Source: VRUE01 sp963819755 (GTDB lineage: Bacteria; Actinomycetota; Thermoleophilia; Solirubrobacterales; 70-9). Taken from it: 64,000 bases of DNA. Shown here piece after piece: positions 15,546 to 23,930 of the stretch. Where the stretch lies: the NCBI GenBank assembly GCA_963819755.1, contig CAWFXB010000002.1, forward strand, positions 682,001-746,000, in the 5' to 3' direction. The translations under genes were made by a program, and so were the position numbers. The notes under the pieces were generated by a model. It did not search any database. It was not told the DNA's origin and worked only from the letters and a program-made list of their open reading frames with translations. Numbering within the stretch: the first letter of the stretch is position 1; the number at the start of each line of letters is the position of its first letter.

Positions 15546-16183
15546 GCGATGAAGGGTTCCACCGCCTTGAGGACTTCGGCTTCTTCGAGCGATGGGTCGA
15601 ACGCTTCCGGCGACGGTTCCTGTTTGTTCTGCAGGCGGATCGCCGCCGCGTGGCGTGCCTCGACCTGGACGATCGAGCCGGCCGCACCAAGCACTTCCTT
15701 GGACTTGATCTGCGGCGCGGCGCCGTTGTAGGCGCTGACGCCGGTGTCCTCGAAGGTCTGGGCGAGCTTGAGGAAGCCGGCGGTGCCGTTGTAGGGGAAG
15801 TCGAACTTCGGCTCCGCCACCGGCTTGCCGCCCAGCTTCTTGATCGTTTCGGTCAGCGCCCCGACGTGTTCGTCCTCGTCGCGGGCGACCAGGTCGATCA
15901 GGCTCTTCAGTTCGCCGCTTGCTCCGGCCCGTTGCTTCGCTTCCTTGTAGAAGGTCGACTCCAGGTACTCGAGGGTGAGGGCGAAGTTGAGGATGCCGAC
16001 ATCGCCGCCTTCGGACATCGCCAGCGCTCGGCTGACGAACGGCGCGACCGACATGGCGCCGTAGACGGCGCCCGCGGCCAGGGCTCCCTTGAGGATCACC
16101 TCGCTGCGGGAAAAGTCGCCATCGTCGGCCGCGTCGATGTGGACGCCGGCGAGCTCGGGCTGTGCCAGTTCTTGGTCGTTCAT
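15542..16183 (-). CDS. Ferritin-like domain protein, membrane-anchored
   Basis: A 213-residue protein. A hydrophobic stretch at about 30-55 (SEVILKGALAAGAVYGAMSV) suggests a membrane anchor or export signal. The remainder is a four-helix bundle of the Ferritin_2 type: GILNFALTLEYLESTFYKEA (Glu ligands), VARDEDEHVGALTETI (ExxH), and ARHAAAIR. It parallels the next gene upstream in all three blocks, so the two are paralogues. Some ferritin-like proteins of this kind are desiccation-related; iron oxidation is possible. The stop overlaps the sigma-factor ATG. Confidence 0.85.
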   Translation of the reverse strand: MNDQELAQPELAGVHIDAADDGDFSRSEVILKGALAAGAVYGAMSVAPFVSRALAMSEGGDVGILNFALTLEYLESTFYKEAKQRAGASGELKSLIDLVARDEDEHVGALTETIKKLGGKPVAEPKFDFPYNGTAGFLKLAQTFEDTGVSAYNGAAPQIKSKEVLGAAGSIVQVEARHAAAIRLQNKQEPSPEAFDPSLEEAEVLKAVEPFIA

Positions 16184-16212
16184 CTCGTTCTCCTTTCGCT
16201 TCGCTCGCCGGT

Positions 16213-16884
16213 TCAGCTGACGATGAAGGGTTCGACGGACTTGAGCACTTCAGGCGCGCCGGCCGGCACCGCAAAGGCGCCGTCGGGCGTAATCGATTCC
16301 CCCAGCAGCGTGTTCAGGGTCGCCGCATGGCGGCCCTCGACGCTGTGGATCGAGAGCGCCGCCGCGAGGACTTCCGCGGCCTTGATGTTGGTCGCCTGAC
16401 CCAGATAGGCAGCGGCGCCGAGGTTCTCGACGGTCCCGGCCAGTTCGAGCACGGACTTGGCGCTCTTCAGCGGGAATTCGGTCTTGGGCTTCGGGGCGGG
16501 CTTGCCGCCAAGTTTCTTGACGAACCCGGTGAGCGCGGCGACGTGTTCGGCCTCCTCGCTGCCGAACTTGCGGATGGTTGCCAGGTCGGAACCCTTGAAG
16601 AGGCCGCTCTTGATCACGTCGGCGTAGAAGGCGGTCTCCAGGTACTCCAGGGTGAGGGCGTAGTTGAGGATGCCGACGTCGCCCTTGCCGAATTTTTCCT
16701 CGATCACAGCGTCACCACCCGCTGCGGCGGTGGTTGCGGTGGTCGTGGTCGAGCTGCTGTCGCTGCCGCAGGCAACTAGAAATGCGGCGGCGGCAGAGCC
16801 TCCGCCCAACGCAATGAACTTGCGCCGCGAGACTGGGTCCTTTGCGATTCGAGCCAAGGCGTTCGGTTCTTTGGGAACGGCCAT
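16213..16884 (-). CDS. Ferritin-like lipoprotein with Tat-type signal
   Basis: A 223-residue protein from ATG 16884, chosen because an AGGAGG ribosome-binding site sits eight bases upstream. The N-terminus has a twin-arginine motif (VSRRKFIALGGG) followed by a lipobox (FLVAC), so it is probably exported folded and lipidated. A Ser/Thr-rich linker precedes the ferritin-like bundle: GILNYALTLEYLETAFYADV, FGSEEAEHVAALTGFVKKLG and EGRHAATL. Tat export suits a protein that binds its metal before secretion. It heads the ferritin-ferritin-sigma-RskA operon. Confidence 0.88.
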   Translation of the reverse strand: MAVPKEPNALARIAKDPVSRRKFIALGGGSAAAAFLVACGSDSSSTTTTATTAAAGGDAVIEEKFGKGDVGILNYALTLEYLETAFYADVIKSGLFKGSDLATIRKFGSEEAEHVAALTGFVKKLGGKPAPKPKTEFPLKSAKSVLELAGTVENLGAAAYLGQATNIKAAEVLAAALSIHSVEGRHAATLNTLLGESITPDGAFAVPAGAPEVLKSVEPFIVS

Positions 16885-16981
16885 GCTGCTGCCTCCTGGT
16901 CGCGGTTGGGCTTCTCCCCCCACTACGGGCAGACAGCCGCGATCGGATCAACCGGGGATCGGTGAGCTTCAGGGAGGGCAG

Positions 16982-18085
16982 CTAAGCCGGCGAAGCGGCG
17001 CGGACCCGCTCCAAGGCGCGGGCGATGCGGGCCACGCCCTCCGGAATCCGCTCCGGAGGCACGCTGGCAAAGGAGAGGCGGAGGCTGTTCTCCCCACCCT
17101 CGATCATGAAGTCGGGGCCGGCGACGAAGGCGACCCCCTCGCCCTTGGCCTCGGCGAGCAGCGCAGAGGTGTCGGTGCCCTCGGCGAGGTCGAGCCAGAG
17201 GAAATAGCCGCCGCCCGGGACGACGAACTCGGCCTCGGGAATCTGCTCGCCCAGCGCCTCGACCAGGGCGTCACGGCGATCGCGCAGCGCGCCCTTGACG
17301 AAGTCGATGTTGGCGTCGAGCTTGCCGGAGCGGCAGAGCTCCAGCACCACGGCCTCGGCCAGCATGTTGGGCGAGATGTAGGTCTCGTTGGCGCGCTTGG
17401 CCAGCTGGGCGATCTCCGCGGCCGGACCGGCCAGATAGCCGACCCTCACACCGGGACTGACAGTCTTCGAGAAGGACGAGGCATGGACCACGCGGTCGGC
17501 CGAGTCGATCTCGAGCATCGACTCCATCGCCTCGCCCTCGAAGGGAAGCTCGCGGTAGGGATCGTCCTCGAAGATCCAGAAGCCGTGCTCGGTGGCCAGC
17601 TCGACCAGGCGGGTGCGCTTCGCAGCCGAGAGCGTGCAGCCGGCCGGGTTGTGGAAGTTGGGGATGATGTGGGCAAGCTTGATCGGGCCGTCCTGGAGCG
17701 CGGCTTCGAACCCCCCCAGGTCAAGGCCGTCGTCCTCCAAGGGCACCGGCACCAGCTCGACCCCGAGCCGCTGCAGCATCAGCAGCGTGCGGTCATAGGT
17801 CGGCTGCTCGACCACAACCCGGTCGCCGGCCTCGAGCAGATGCTCGAACAACATCCAGCCCGCCTCCAGTGAGCCGTTGGCGATCATCACCTGCCCGGCA
17901 TCCAGCCCCCCGTGCCGCTCGGCGACCCACTGACAGAGCCCAGGATGCCCGATCCCCGTCCCGTAAGAGAGCGCCTTTTCCCAATCCTCCGCCAGCGCGA
18001 CGGCAGCAGCGTCCCGCACAGCCTCCCGCGGAAGAATGTCCGCGCTGGGAGCTCCGCGAGCGAATGAAATCGTGTCCTGAGCCAT
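16982..18085 (-). CDS. PLP-dependent aminotransferase, class I/II (ARO8/MocR-like)
   Basis: A 367-residue aminotransferase without the GntR-type DNA-binding domain of true MocR proteins. Visible are the substrate-proximal ISFARGAPSADILP, IANGSLEAG for the phosphate site, IPNFHNPAGCTLS, the PLP-ring Asp in FEDDPYREL, and the Schiff-base Lys in HASSFSKTVSPGVRVGYLAG. This is the 2-aminoadipate/aromatic aminotransferase branch; the substrate is not determinable. The start is ATG 18085 (MAQDTISFARG); an upstream extension in the same frame does not resemble the family. Monocistronic. Confidence 0.87.
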   Translation of the reverse strand: MAQDTISFARGAPSADILPREAVRDAAAVALAEDWEKALSYGTGIGHPGLCQWVAERHGGLDAGQVMIANGSLEAGWMLFEHLLEAGDRVVVEQPTYDRTLLMLQRLGVELVPVPLEDDGLDLGGFEAALQDGPIKLAHIIPNFHNPAGCTLSAAKRTRLVELATEHGFWIFEDDPYRELPFEGEAMESMLEIDSADRVVHASSFSKTVSPGVRVGYLAGPAAEIAQLAKRANETYISPNMLAEAVVLELCRSGKLDANIDFVKGALRDRRDALVEALGEQIPEAEFVVPGGGYFLWLDLAEGTDTSALLAEAKGEGVAFVAGPDFMIEGGENSLRLSFASVPPERIPEGVARIARALERVRAASPA

Positions 18086-18140
18086 CGCCTCCGAGCCTAG
18101 CAACGCCTTCGAAAATACGGCCACGTGGGGGAGAGAGCAG

Positions 18141-18187
18141 TTGTCTGTGAGCTTGACATCGATATGGATGGTCAAACTCACAGGCAA
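18141..18187 (+). repeat. Near-perfect inverted repeat around the start of the AbiEi-like gene
   Basis: Bases 18141-18157 and 18171-18187 are reverse-complementary at 15 of 17 positions, with a 13-base loop that contains the ATG at 18164. In RNA one mismatch is a G-U wobble. The structure would place the proposed start codon in a hairpin loop and bury the upstream leader, or the DNA dyad may be an operator. Confidence 0.6.
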
Positions 18188-19075
18188 CGCGAAAGAGGAC
18201 TTGCCGCGCTTGCGACGCGCCAGCATGGCGTGGTGGCGCGTTGGCAACTCGTGGCCCTGGGTTTGGGAAGGGGCGCCATCGATACGCGCGTCCAGTCGCG
18301 GCGCCTGCATCCTCTTCACCGCGGCGTATACGCCTACGGACATCAGCGGGTGGGCCAGCGAGGGCTTTGGATGGCCGCCGTGCTCGCGTACGGCGGGTGG
18401 GCAGTTCTCAGTCATCGCAGCGCAGCGGCGCTATGGGGCTTGATGCGCCCGCGGTCGCCAGTCGACGTGACGTGCCTACAGGGGAGACCCGGCCGAAAGG
18501 GCATCCGCCTACACCGGTCCTCAGTCGGCGATGACGAACGTGGTGTCCAGGCCGGGATCCCCCTGACCTCCCTACCTCGCACGCTCCTCGATCTGGCGGA
18601 AGTCATCGACGAACAGCGCCTGAAGCGCGCCTTCGATGAGGCCGACCGGTTGAAGCTCCTGCGGATGCCAGAGATGGAACGGGTTTGCGCCAGGGCCGGA
18701 AAGCGCAAGGGCCTCGTCGCAATCCGACGCCTGACCGCAGATGGCCAGGAGCCGGTCGAGGGCCGCTCACCACTGGAGAACCGCTTCGCGGAGTTCTGCC
18801 ATGCGCACCTCTCCGACCTGCCCGCTCCGCTGACCAACGTCTCGATCCTCGACCACGAGGTCGACGCCTACTGGCCCGCTCGCCGCCTCGTCGTGGAGAT
18901 GGACAGCTGGGAATTCCACAGCCACCGTGCCGCCTTCGAGAGCGACCGAGCCCGCGACGCCAAGATGCAGGCAGCCGGCTATCGCGTCGTGCGCTTTACA
19001 TCGAGGCGACTGGATGCGGAGCCGGCGAAGATCGCGAATGAGTTGCGCCGCCTACTTGCCGAGGGGCACGGGTAG
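18164..19075 (+). CDS. AbiEi-like domain fused to DUF559 (Vsr-like) nuclease domain
   Basis: A protein of 303 residues from ATG 18164 (316 if GTG 18125 is used). The N-terminal part (LAALATRQHGVVARWQLVAL, RLHPLHRGVYAYG) is the winged-helix/AbiEi-like antitoxin domain common in actinobacteria. The middle has SRRTLL-like helix PLTSLPRTLLDLAEVI. The C-terminal 100 residues are DUF559, related to Vsr and restriction endonuclease folds: PLENRFAEF, DAYWPARRLVVEMDSWEFH with Asp and Glu candidate metal ligands, and YRVVRFTSRRL. Function is unknown; a defence or DNA-modification role is often suggested for such fusions. It ends inside a long inverted repeat shared with sucD. Confidence 0.82.
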   Translation: MDGQTHRQRERGLAALATRQHGVVARWQLVALGLGRGAIDTRVQSRRLHPLHRGVYAYGHQRVGQRGLWMAAVLAYGGWAVLSHRSAAALWGLMRPRSPVDVTCLQGRPGRKGIRLHRSSVGDDERGVQAGIPLTSLPRTLLDLAEVIDEQRLKRAFDEADRLKLLRMPEMERVCARAGKRKGLVAIRRLTADGQEPVEGRSPLENRFAEFCHAHLSDLPAPLTNVSILDHEVDAYWPARRLVVEMDSWEFHSHRAAFESDRARDAKMQAAGYRVVRFTSRRLDAEPAKIANELRRLLAEGHG

Positions 19076-19170
19076 GGGCGGAGCGTCTTGTACTTTTTCG
19101 CCGTCGGGATGGCGGACGACGAACCGCGAACCACCGAAAAAGTTAAGCGGAACCCCTACCCGTGCCCCTC
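19061..19170. repeat. 18-base perfect inverted repeat between convergent genes
   Basis: GAGGGGCACGGGTAGGGG at 19061-19078 is exactly reverse-complementary to 19153-19170, with a 74-base spacer. The inner part also pairs partly (ACTTTTTCG with CGAAAAAGT). One arm carries the end of the AbiEi-DUF559 gene and the other encodes the C-terminus of sucD. It probably works as a two-way transcription barrier; a small palindromic insertion is an alternative. Confidence 0.85.
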
Positions 19171-20033
19171 AGCACTTCGACAGCGATCTTTGCCGTCTCG
19201 GTGGGGCTTTCGCCGACCCGCACGCCCTTGGCCTCGAGCGCTTCCTTCTTCGCCTGCGCGGTCCCCGAGGAGCCGGAGATGATCGCGCCGGCGTGGCCCA
19301 TCTGCTTGCCGGGAGGCGCGGTGAAGCCGGCGATGTAGGCGACCACGGGCTTGGAGATGTCGGAGGCGATGAACTCGGCGGCCCGCTCCTCGGCGTCGCC
19401 GCCGATCTCGCCGACCATGACGATCATCTCGGTCTCCGGGTCGGCCTCGTAGAGCTTGAGGATGTCGATGAAGTCCGAGCCGATGATCGGGTCGCCGCCG
19501 ATGCCGACGATCGAGGAGTTGCCCTCTCCCGCCTGCTTCAGCTCGTTGCCGATCTGGTAGGTCAGCGTGCCCGACTTGGAGACGACGCCGATCTTGCCCG
19601 GGTCGAAGAACTGGGCGGGGATGATGCCGACGTTGGCCTTGCCGGGGGAAAGGACGCCGGGGCAGTTGGGGCCGATCAACCGCACCCCAGCCTGCTTCGC
19701 CTTCCAGTAGGTCTTCAACATGTCGAGCACCGGAATGCCCTCGGTGATCGCGATCACCGTCTCGACGCCGGACTCGATCGCCTCGTCGATCGCCGGCGCG
19801 GCGAAGCGGGCGGGAACGAAGATCATCGAGGTGTTGGCGCCCCGCTGCTCGACCGCCTCGCGAATCGAGTCGAAGATCGGCACGCCCTCGACGTCCTGGC
19901 CGCCCTTGCCCGGCGTGACCCCGGCGACCAAATCGGTGCCGTAGGCCTGGTTGCGCAGCCCGTGGAAGGAGCCCTCGCGGCCGGTCAACCCAGAGACGAC
20001 CAGCTTCGTGTCCTCGTTGACGATGATCGACAT
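19143..20033 (-). CDS. sucD: Succinyl-CoA synthetase alpha subunit
   Basis: A 296-residue protein that binds CoA and carries the phospho-histidine of the TCA-cycle ligase. VVSGLTGREGSFHG begins the CoA-binding domain. IGPNCPGVLSPG, GVVSKSGTLTYQIG, SIVGIGGDPIIGSDF and the active-site MGHAGAIISG complete the family pattern. Start ATG 20033 overlaps the sucC stop by one base. The last residues (RGTGRGS) are encoded by the arm of an inverted repeat, so the native C-terminus may have been altered. Confidence 0.96.
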   Translation of the reverse strand: MSIIVNEDTKLVVSGLTGREGSFHGLRNQAYGTDLVAGVTPGKGGQDVEGVPIFDSIREAVEQRGANTSMIFVPARFAAPAIDEAIESGVETVIAITEGIPVLDMLKTYWKAKQAGVRLIGPNCPGVLSPGKANVGIIPAQFFDPGKIGVVSKSGTLTYQIGNELKQAGEGNSSIVGIGGDPIIGSDFIDILKLYEADPETEMIVMVGEIGGDAEERAAEFIASDISKPVVAYIAGFTAPPGKQMGHAGAIISGSSGTAQAKKEALEAKGVRVGESPTETAKIAVEVLRGTGRGSA

Positions 20034-21199
20034 CAGCCGCTCGCCCCCGCCAGCTCGACGACCTTTTGCGCGGCGCCGAGCATCGTCGTCTCCTGATGCA
20101 GGTTTGCCAGGCCCGCCTCGGCGAGGATCGCCAACCCCTCCTCTGAGTTCGTGCCGTCGAGGCGGACGACCAGCGGCACGCCGAGGTCGAGCTGCGCCGA
20201 GGCCTCGACGATCCCCTTGGCGATCTCGTCGCAGCGGGTGATGCCGCCGAAGATGTTGAAGAGGATCGCCGTGACCTTCGCGTCGGAGGTGATCACGGTC
20301 AGCGCGTCGACGATCGCCTCGGCCTTGGAGCCGCCGCCGGCGTCGAGGAAGTTTGCCGGCGCGCCACCGGCTTGCGCGACGACGTCGAGCGTGGACATGC
20401 AGAGCCCGGCGCCGTTGGCGAGGATGCCGACGTTGCCGTCGAGCTTGACGTAGGTGAGGCCCTTCTCCCACGCCATCGCCTCCTGCGGATCGTCGATCGA
20501 CTCCGCGTCAAGCTCGGCCAATCCCTCGTGGCGGTAGAGGGCGTTGCCGTCGATCGTCACCTTGGCGTCGAGGGCGACGACCTGGCGGTCCTCGGTGACG
20601 ATCAGCGGGTTGACCTCGATCAGCGTCGCGTCCTCGGCCTGCGCGGTCTCGGCGAGCTTCGCCAGCACCCCGGCGGCTTCGTCGAGCGCGTCCTCAGCCA
20701 GCCCAGCGGCCGCCACGATCGGCCGCGCCTCGGCAGCAGTAAAAGGTCGGGTCGGGTCGACGTGCTCCTTGACCAGCGCCTCCGGATCCTCCGCGGCGAC
20801 CGCCTCGATGTCCATCCCACCCTTGGCGGAGACCATCGCCAGCAGCTTCTTCTCGCCACGGTCGAGGATGACCGAGGCGTAGTACTCGGCGGCGATCGCC
20901 GAACCGCCCTCGATCCAGACCTGCTCGACCCGGAACGGTCCCTCGCCGTGGGGACCGACGATGTCCATGCCGAGGATCGCCCCGGCGTACTGCTCGGCCT
21001 CGTCCCCGTCGGCAGCGATCTTGATCCCGCCGGCCTTGCCGCGGCCGCCGATCAGCACCTGGGCCTTGATCGCGCAGGGATAGCCGATCCGCTCCGCGGC
21101 GGCGACGGCGTCCTCGACCGTGGAGGCGACCTCGCCGCTCGGCACGGCAATGCCGTGAGCGGCGAAGAGCTGCTTGCCTTGATACTCGAGAAGGTCCAT
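20033..21199 (-). CDS. sucC: Succinyl-CoA synthetase beta subunit
   Basis: A 388-residue ATP-grasp protein. MDLLEYQGKQLFAAHGI is the standard N-terminus. KAQVLIGGRGKAGGI binds nucleotide, ATLIEVNPLIVTEDRQVVALDAK carries metal ligands, and the C-terminal CoA-ligase domain includes FNIFGGITRCDEIAKGIV. With SucD it converts succinyl-CoA to succinate with ATP or GTP formation. It is the promoter-proximal gene of sucCD. A divergent HAD gene starts 40 bases away. Confidence 0.96.
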   Translation of the reverse strand: MDLLEYQGKQLFAAHGIAVPSGEVASTVEDAVAAAERIGYPCAIKAQVLIGGRGKAGGIKIAADGDEAEQYAGAILGMDIVGPHGEGPFRVEQVWIEGGSAIAAEYYASVILDRGEKKLLAMVSAKGGMDIEAVAAEDPEALVKEHVDPTRPFTAAEARPIVAAAGLAEDALDEAAGVLAKLAETAQAEDATLIEVNPLIVTEDRQVVALDAKVTIDGNALYRHEGLAELDAESIDDPQEAMAWEKGLTYVKLDGNVGILANGAGLCMSTLDVVAQAGGAPANFLDAGGGSKAEAIVDALTVITSDAKVTAILFNIFGGITRCDEIAKGIVEASAQLDLGVPLVVRLDGTNSEEGLAILAEAGLANLHQETTMLGAAQKVVELAGASG

Positions 21200-21239
21200 G
21201 AGAGAGGAGCCCTGCCTGGGCCGGGCGGCAGCCTATAAG

Positions 21240-21935
21240 ATGCCGCGCCCCGTGCCTCTTCCCGCTCTCAAATCCATCACCTGGGTGACCACCGATTGCT
21301 ACGGAACCCTGATCGATTGGGAGAAAGGGATCATCGAGGCCTGTAAGAAAGAGGCCGCCAAGGATGGCTTCAGCTTCGAAGAGGGGCCGTTCCTGGCCCG
21401 CTTCATGGAAGTGCAGGCCGAAATCATGGCCGGCTCCTACGAACTGTATGCCGAGGTTCTGCGCCGCACGATCGTCAAAGTCGCCCGCGAGGTCGGCTGG
21501 GAGATCGAGCCCTCGAGGGCCCAATTCCTCCCTGACAGCGTCGCCTACTGGCTGCCCTTCCGTGAGGCCAACGCGGCGATGGACCGGCTCGGCAAACGCT
21601 ACGAGATCGGGATCATCTCCAACATCGACGACAAACTGCTCGGCATCTCGCGCCGTCATCTGCGCACCGAACTGGACCTGGTCGTCACCGCGCAGCAGGT
21701 GCGCAGCTACAAGCCCGACCCGGTCCACTTCAAAGAGTGCGCCCGACGGATCGGCGGCAAAAAAGGCTGGCTCCACATCTGCTGCGACTACACGACCGAC
21801 GTCGCGCCGCTGCTGAAAATGAAGGTCCCGGTCATCTGGGTCAACCGCCACGGAGAGAAGCTCGACGGCCGCAAAGCGCCCAGCGCGACCGTCAAGAACT
21901 TCCGTGAAGCGGCGAAAAAGCTTGGCGCGGGCTAG
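21240..21935 (+). CDS. HAD-superfamily hydrolase, haloacid dehalogenase type II-like
   Basis: A 231-residue protein from ATG 21240. Motif I TTDCYGTLIDWEKG carries the nucleophilic Asp with the CYGTL sequence typical of L-2-haloacid dehalogenases. Motif II is IGIISNIDD, the Lys is in VRSYKPDPVHF, and the acidic motif is HICCDYTTDVAPL. A helical cap lies between motifs I and II. It may dehalogenate or dephosphorylate small acids; the substrate cannot be read. Upstream in-frame ATG 21198 lies in the sucC start region and is less likely. Confidence 0.82.
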   Translation: MPRPVPLPALKSITWVTTDCYGTLIDWEKGIIEACKKEAAKDGFSFEEGPFLARFMEVQAEIMAGSYELYAEVLRRTIVKVAREVGWEIEPSRAQFLPDSVAYWLPFREANAAMDRLGKRYEIGIISNIDDKLLGISRRHLRTELDLVVTAQQVRSYKPDPVHFKECARRIGGKKGWLHICCDYTTDVAPLLKMKVPVIWVNRHGEKLDGRKAPSATVKNFREAAKKLGAG

Positions 21936-22033
21936 CCGGCCCGTCCTAGCCGTCTTCTAGCGTTCCGTTTTCGCAACTTCGCCGCAGGGCTGCGGTTACG
22001 ACCGTAGGCCGCCCGGAGGCGTCCCCGATTTCG

Positions 22034-23920
22034 ATGGACCGAGTCAGCCACAGCCGAATGCCCTCGCGCGCCCGCGCGCTCGTCGCGGCGGCGCTGCTGG
22101 CCCTGCTCTGCGCGCTCGTGCTCAGCGTCGCCCGCGCGCACGCGCTGGAAGTCGAAGAAGAACCGCCGCTCGATCCCAACTCCGAACCGCCAAGCTTCGT
22201 CGTCATCCAGACCGACGACCAGACCCTCGACGAGCTCTACGCCGCCTTCACCCCCTTCCCCGGAGCGGCGGCGATCCGCGCGATGCCGAACACGCTCGAA
22301 CTGCTCGCCGGAAAAGGCGAGACCTTCAACCGCTACTACGTCTCCTACCCGCTCTGTTGCCCCTCGCGGGTCAGCCTGCTGACCGGCCGCTATGCCCACA
22401 ACACCGGCGTCAAAGGCAACGTGCAGCCCAACGGCGGCTACTACGGCTTCTCCTTCCGCGCCGCCTACAGCCACAACCTAGCCACCTGGCTGCAGGGCGC
22501 CGGCTACCGCACGATCCACATCGGCAAGTTCCTCAACGGCTACGGCGACGAACCTTACGACAACGGGACCACCGTGCCACCGGGCTGGAGCTCATGGCAC
22601 ACCGTGCTCAACGCCGACACCGACCACTACTTCTACGGCTACCGACTCAACAACAACGGCCAAGTCAGCGAACCCTACGGCAACTCAGGGACCTGGGAAC
22701 CACGCGAATACACCGAACGTGACCCGGCCGGCTGCCCCTTCGCACCTGAAGAAGGGCGCCCGTGCCTGTACGAGACCGACGTCTTCAACTGGATGGCGCG
22801 GGAAGAACTGCTCGCCACCTCGCCCGAACAGCCCTTCTACATGCAGCTCGACTACACCGCCCCGCACGGCGACTTCCGCAAACCGGCCGGGCCCGAGCCC
22901 GCGGTTCGCCACTACAACTGGTTCAAGGGAGCAAAGCTGCCCCATGACCGCTCGGAAGGGTTCGACGAGGGCAACGTCAGCGACAAGCCGAGCTTCATCC
23001 GCGAAGCCGAACATCTGACCCCAAGCGACACGCGGACCTACAAGGTCTACTACGAGAAGGCGCTGGAGTCGCTGCGCTCAGTCGACGACGGGGTCAAAGA
23101 GATCGTCGACACCCTGGGCCAGCTGCACCGCCTGCGCAACACCTACATCCTCTTCACCTCCGACAACGGCTTCTTCTACGGCGAGCATCGCCTGATCGGC
23201 GGCAAGTTCCTCGCCTACGAGCCGTCGACGCACCTGCCCTTCCTGATCCGGGGGCCAGGAATCAAGCCCGACACGTCGACCGGGGAGCTGACGGCGAACA
23301 TCGACATCGCGCCGACCATCCTCGACTTGGCCGGGGTCGAACCGGACAAGAGCGTCGACGGGCGCTCGATGGTCCCGTTCCTGCGCGATCCGGAACTGCG
23401 CACCCGCCGGCCGATCCTCTTCGAGTCGTTCGTGCAGACGAGCGACGTGGAAGCCAACGGGGCGATCTCCTCCACTGGCGAAGGCGACGGCGGCGTGCCG
23501 GGCGGCGACGGGAGCACCGACCCGAAGTCAAAGGCAGGCGCCTCCAGCGCGGACGACACCGCGCAGGCCTCGCTCCTGGCGCCGCCGCTCAACTACGAGG
23601 GAATTCGCCTCGGCCCCTACAAGTACATCGCCTGGCCGGACGGGGAGAAGGAGCTCTACAACATCAACAAGGACCCGAACGAGCTCAACAACATCGTCAG
23701 GGAGCCGAACTTCTACCCGATCCGCAACTTCCTCCACCGGCAGCTGCGGCGCTACGAGAACTGCGTCGGGCGGGAATGCCGCGAACCGACGCCACCGTTG
23801 CCGCTGACCCGGGTTGAATTCGAGCGCCTGCGCGCGCAGCGCCAGAAGGAAATCCTCGAACACGAACAGGAACGGGAAAAGGAACGGCGGGAACGGGAAA
23901 AGCGGCACCCCGGCAAATAG
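22034..23920 (+). CDS. Secreted sulfatase (N-acetylglucosamine-6-sulfatase-like)
   Basis: A 628-residue protein. An N-terminal signal peptide covers residues of about 12-38 (ALVAAALLALLCALVLSVAR, cut after AHA). IQTDDQTLDELY supplies metal ligands, and LCCPSRVSLLTGR is the C-x-P-S-R motif in which C108 would be oxidised to formylglycine. YTAPHGDFRKPAG, FTSDNGFFYGEH and NIDIAPTILDLAGVEP are further family blocks. It hydrolyses sulfate esters outside the cell; related enzymes act on glycosaminoglycan sugars. The C-terminus is a highly charged Glu/Arg helix. No formylglycine-generating enzyme gene is in the window. Confidence 0.92.
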   Translation: MDRVSHSRMPSRARALVAAALLALLCALVLSVARAHALEVEEEPPLDPNSEPPSFVVIQTDDQTLDELYAAFTPFPGAAAIRAMPNTLELLAGKGETFNRYYVSYPLCCPSRVSLLTGRYAHNTGVKGNVQPNGGYYGFSFRAAYSHNLATWLQGAGYRTIHIGKFLNGYGDEPYDNGTTVPPGWSSWHTVLNADTDHYFYGYRLNNNGQVSEPYGNSGTWEPREYTERDPAGCPFAPEEGRPCLYETDVFNWMAREELLATSPEQPFYMQLDYTAPHGDFRKPAGPEPAVRHYNWFKGAKLPHDRSEGFDEGNVSDKPSFIREAEHLTPSDTRTYKVYYEKALESLRSVDDGVKEIVDTLGQLHRLRNTYILFTSDNGFFYGEHRLIGGKFLAYEPSTHLPFLIRGPGIKPDTSTGELTANIDIAPTILDLAGVEPDKSVDGRSMVPFLRDPELRTRRPILFESFVQTSDVEANGAISSTGEGDGGVPGGDGSTDPKSKAGASSADDTAQASLLAPPLNYEGIRLGPYKYIAWPDGEKELYNINKDPNELNNIVREPNFYPIRNFLHRQLRRYENCVGRECREPTPPLPLTRVEFERLRAQRQKEILEHEQEREKERREREKRHPGK

Positions 23921-23930
23921 CCGGCGGGCG

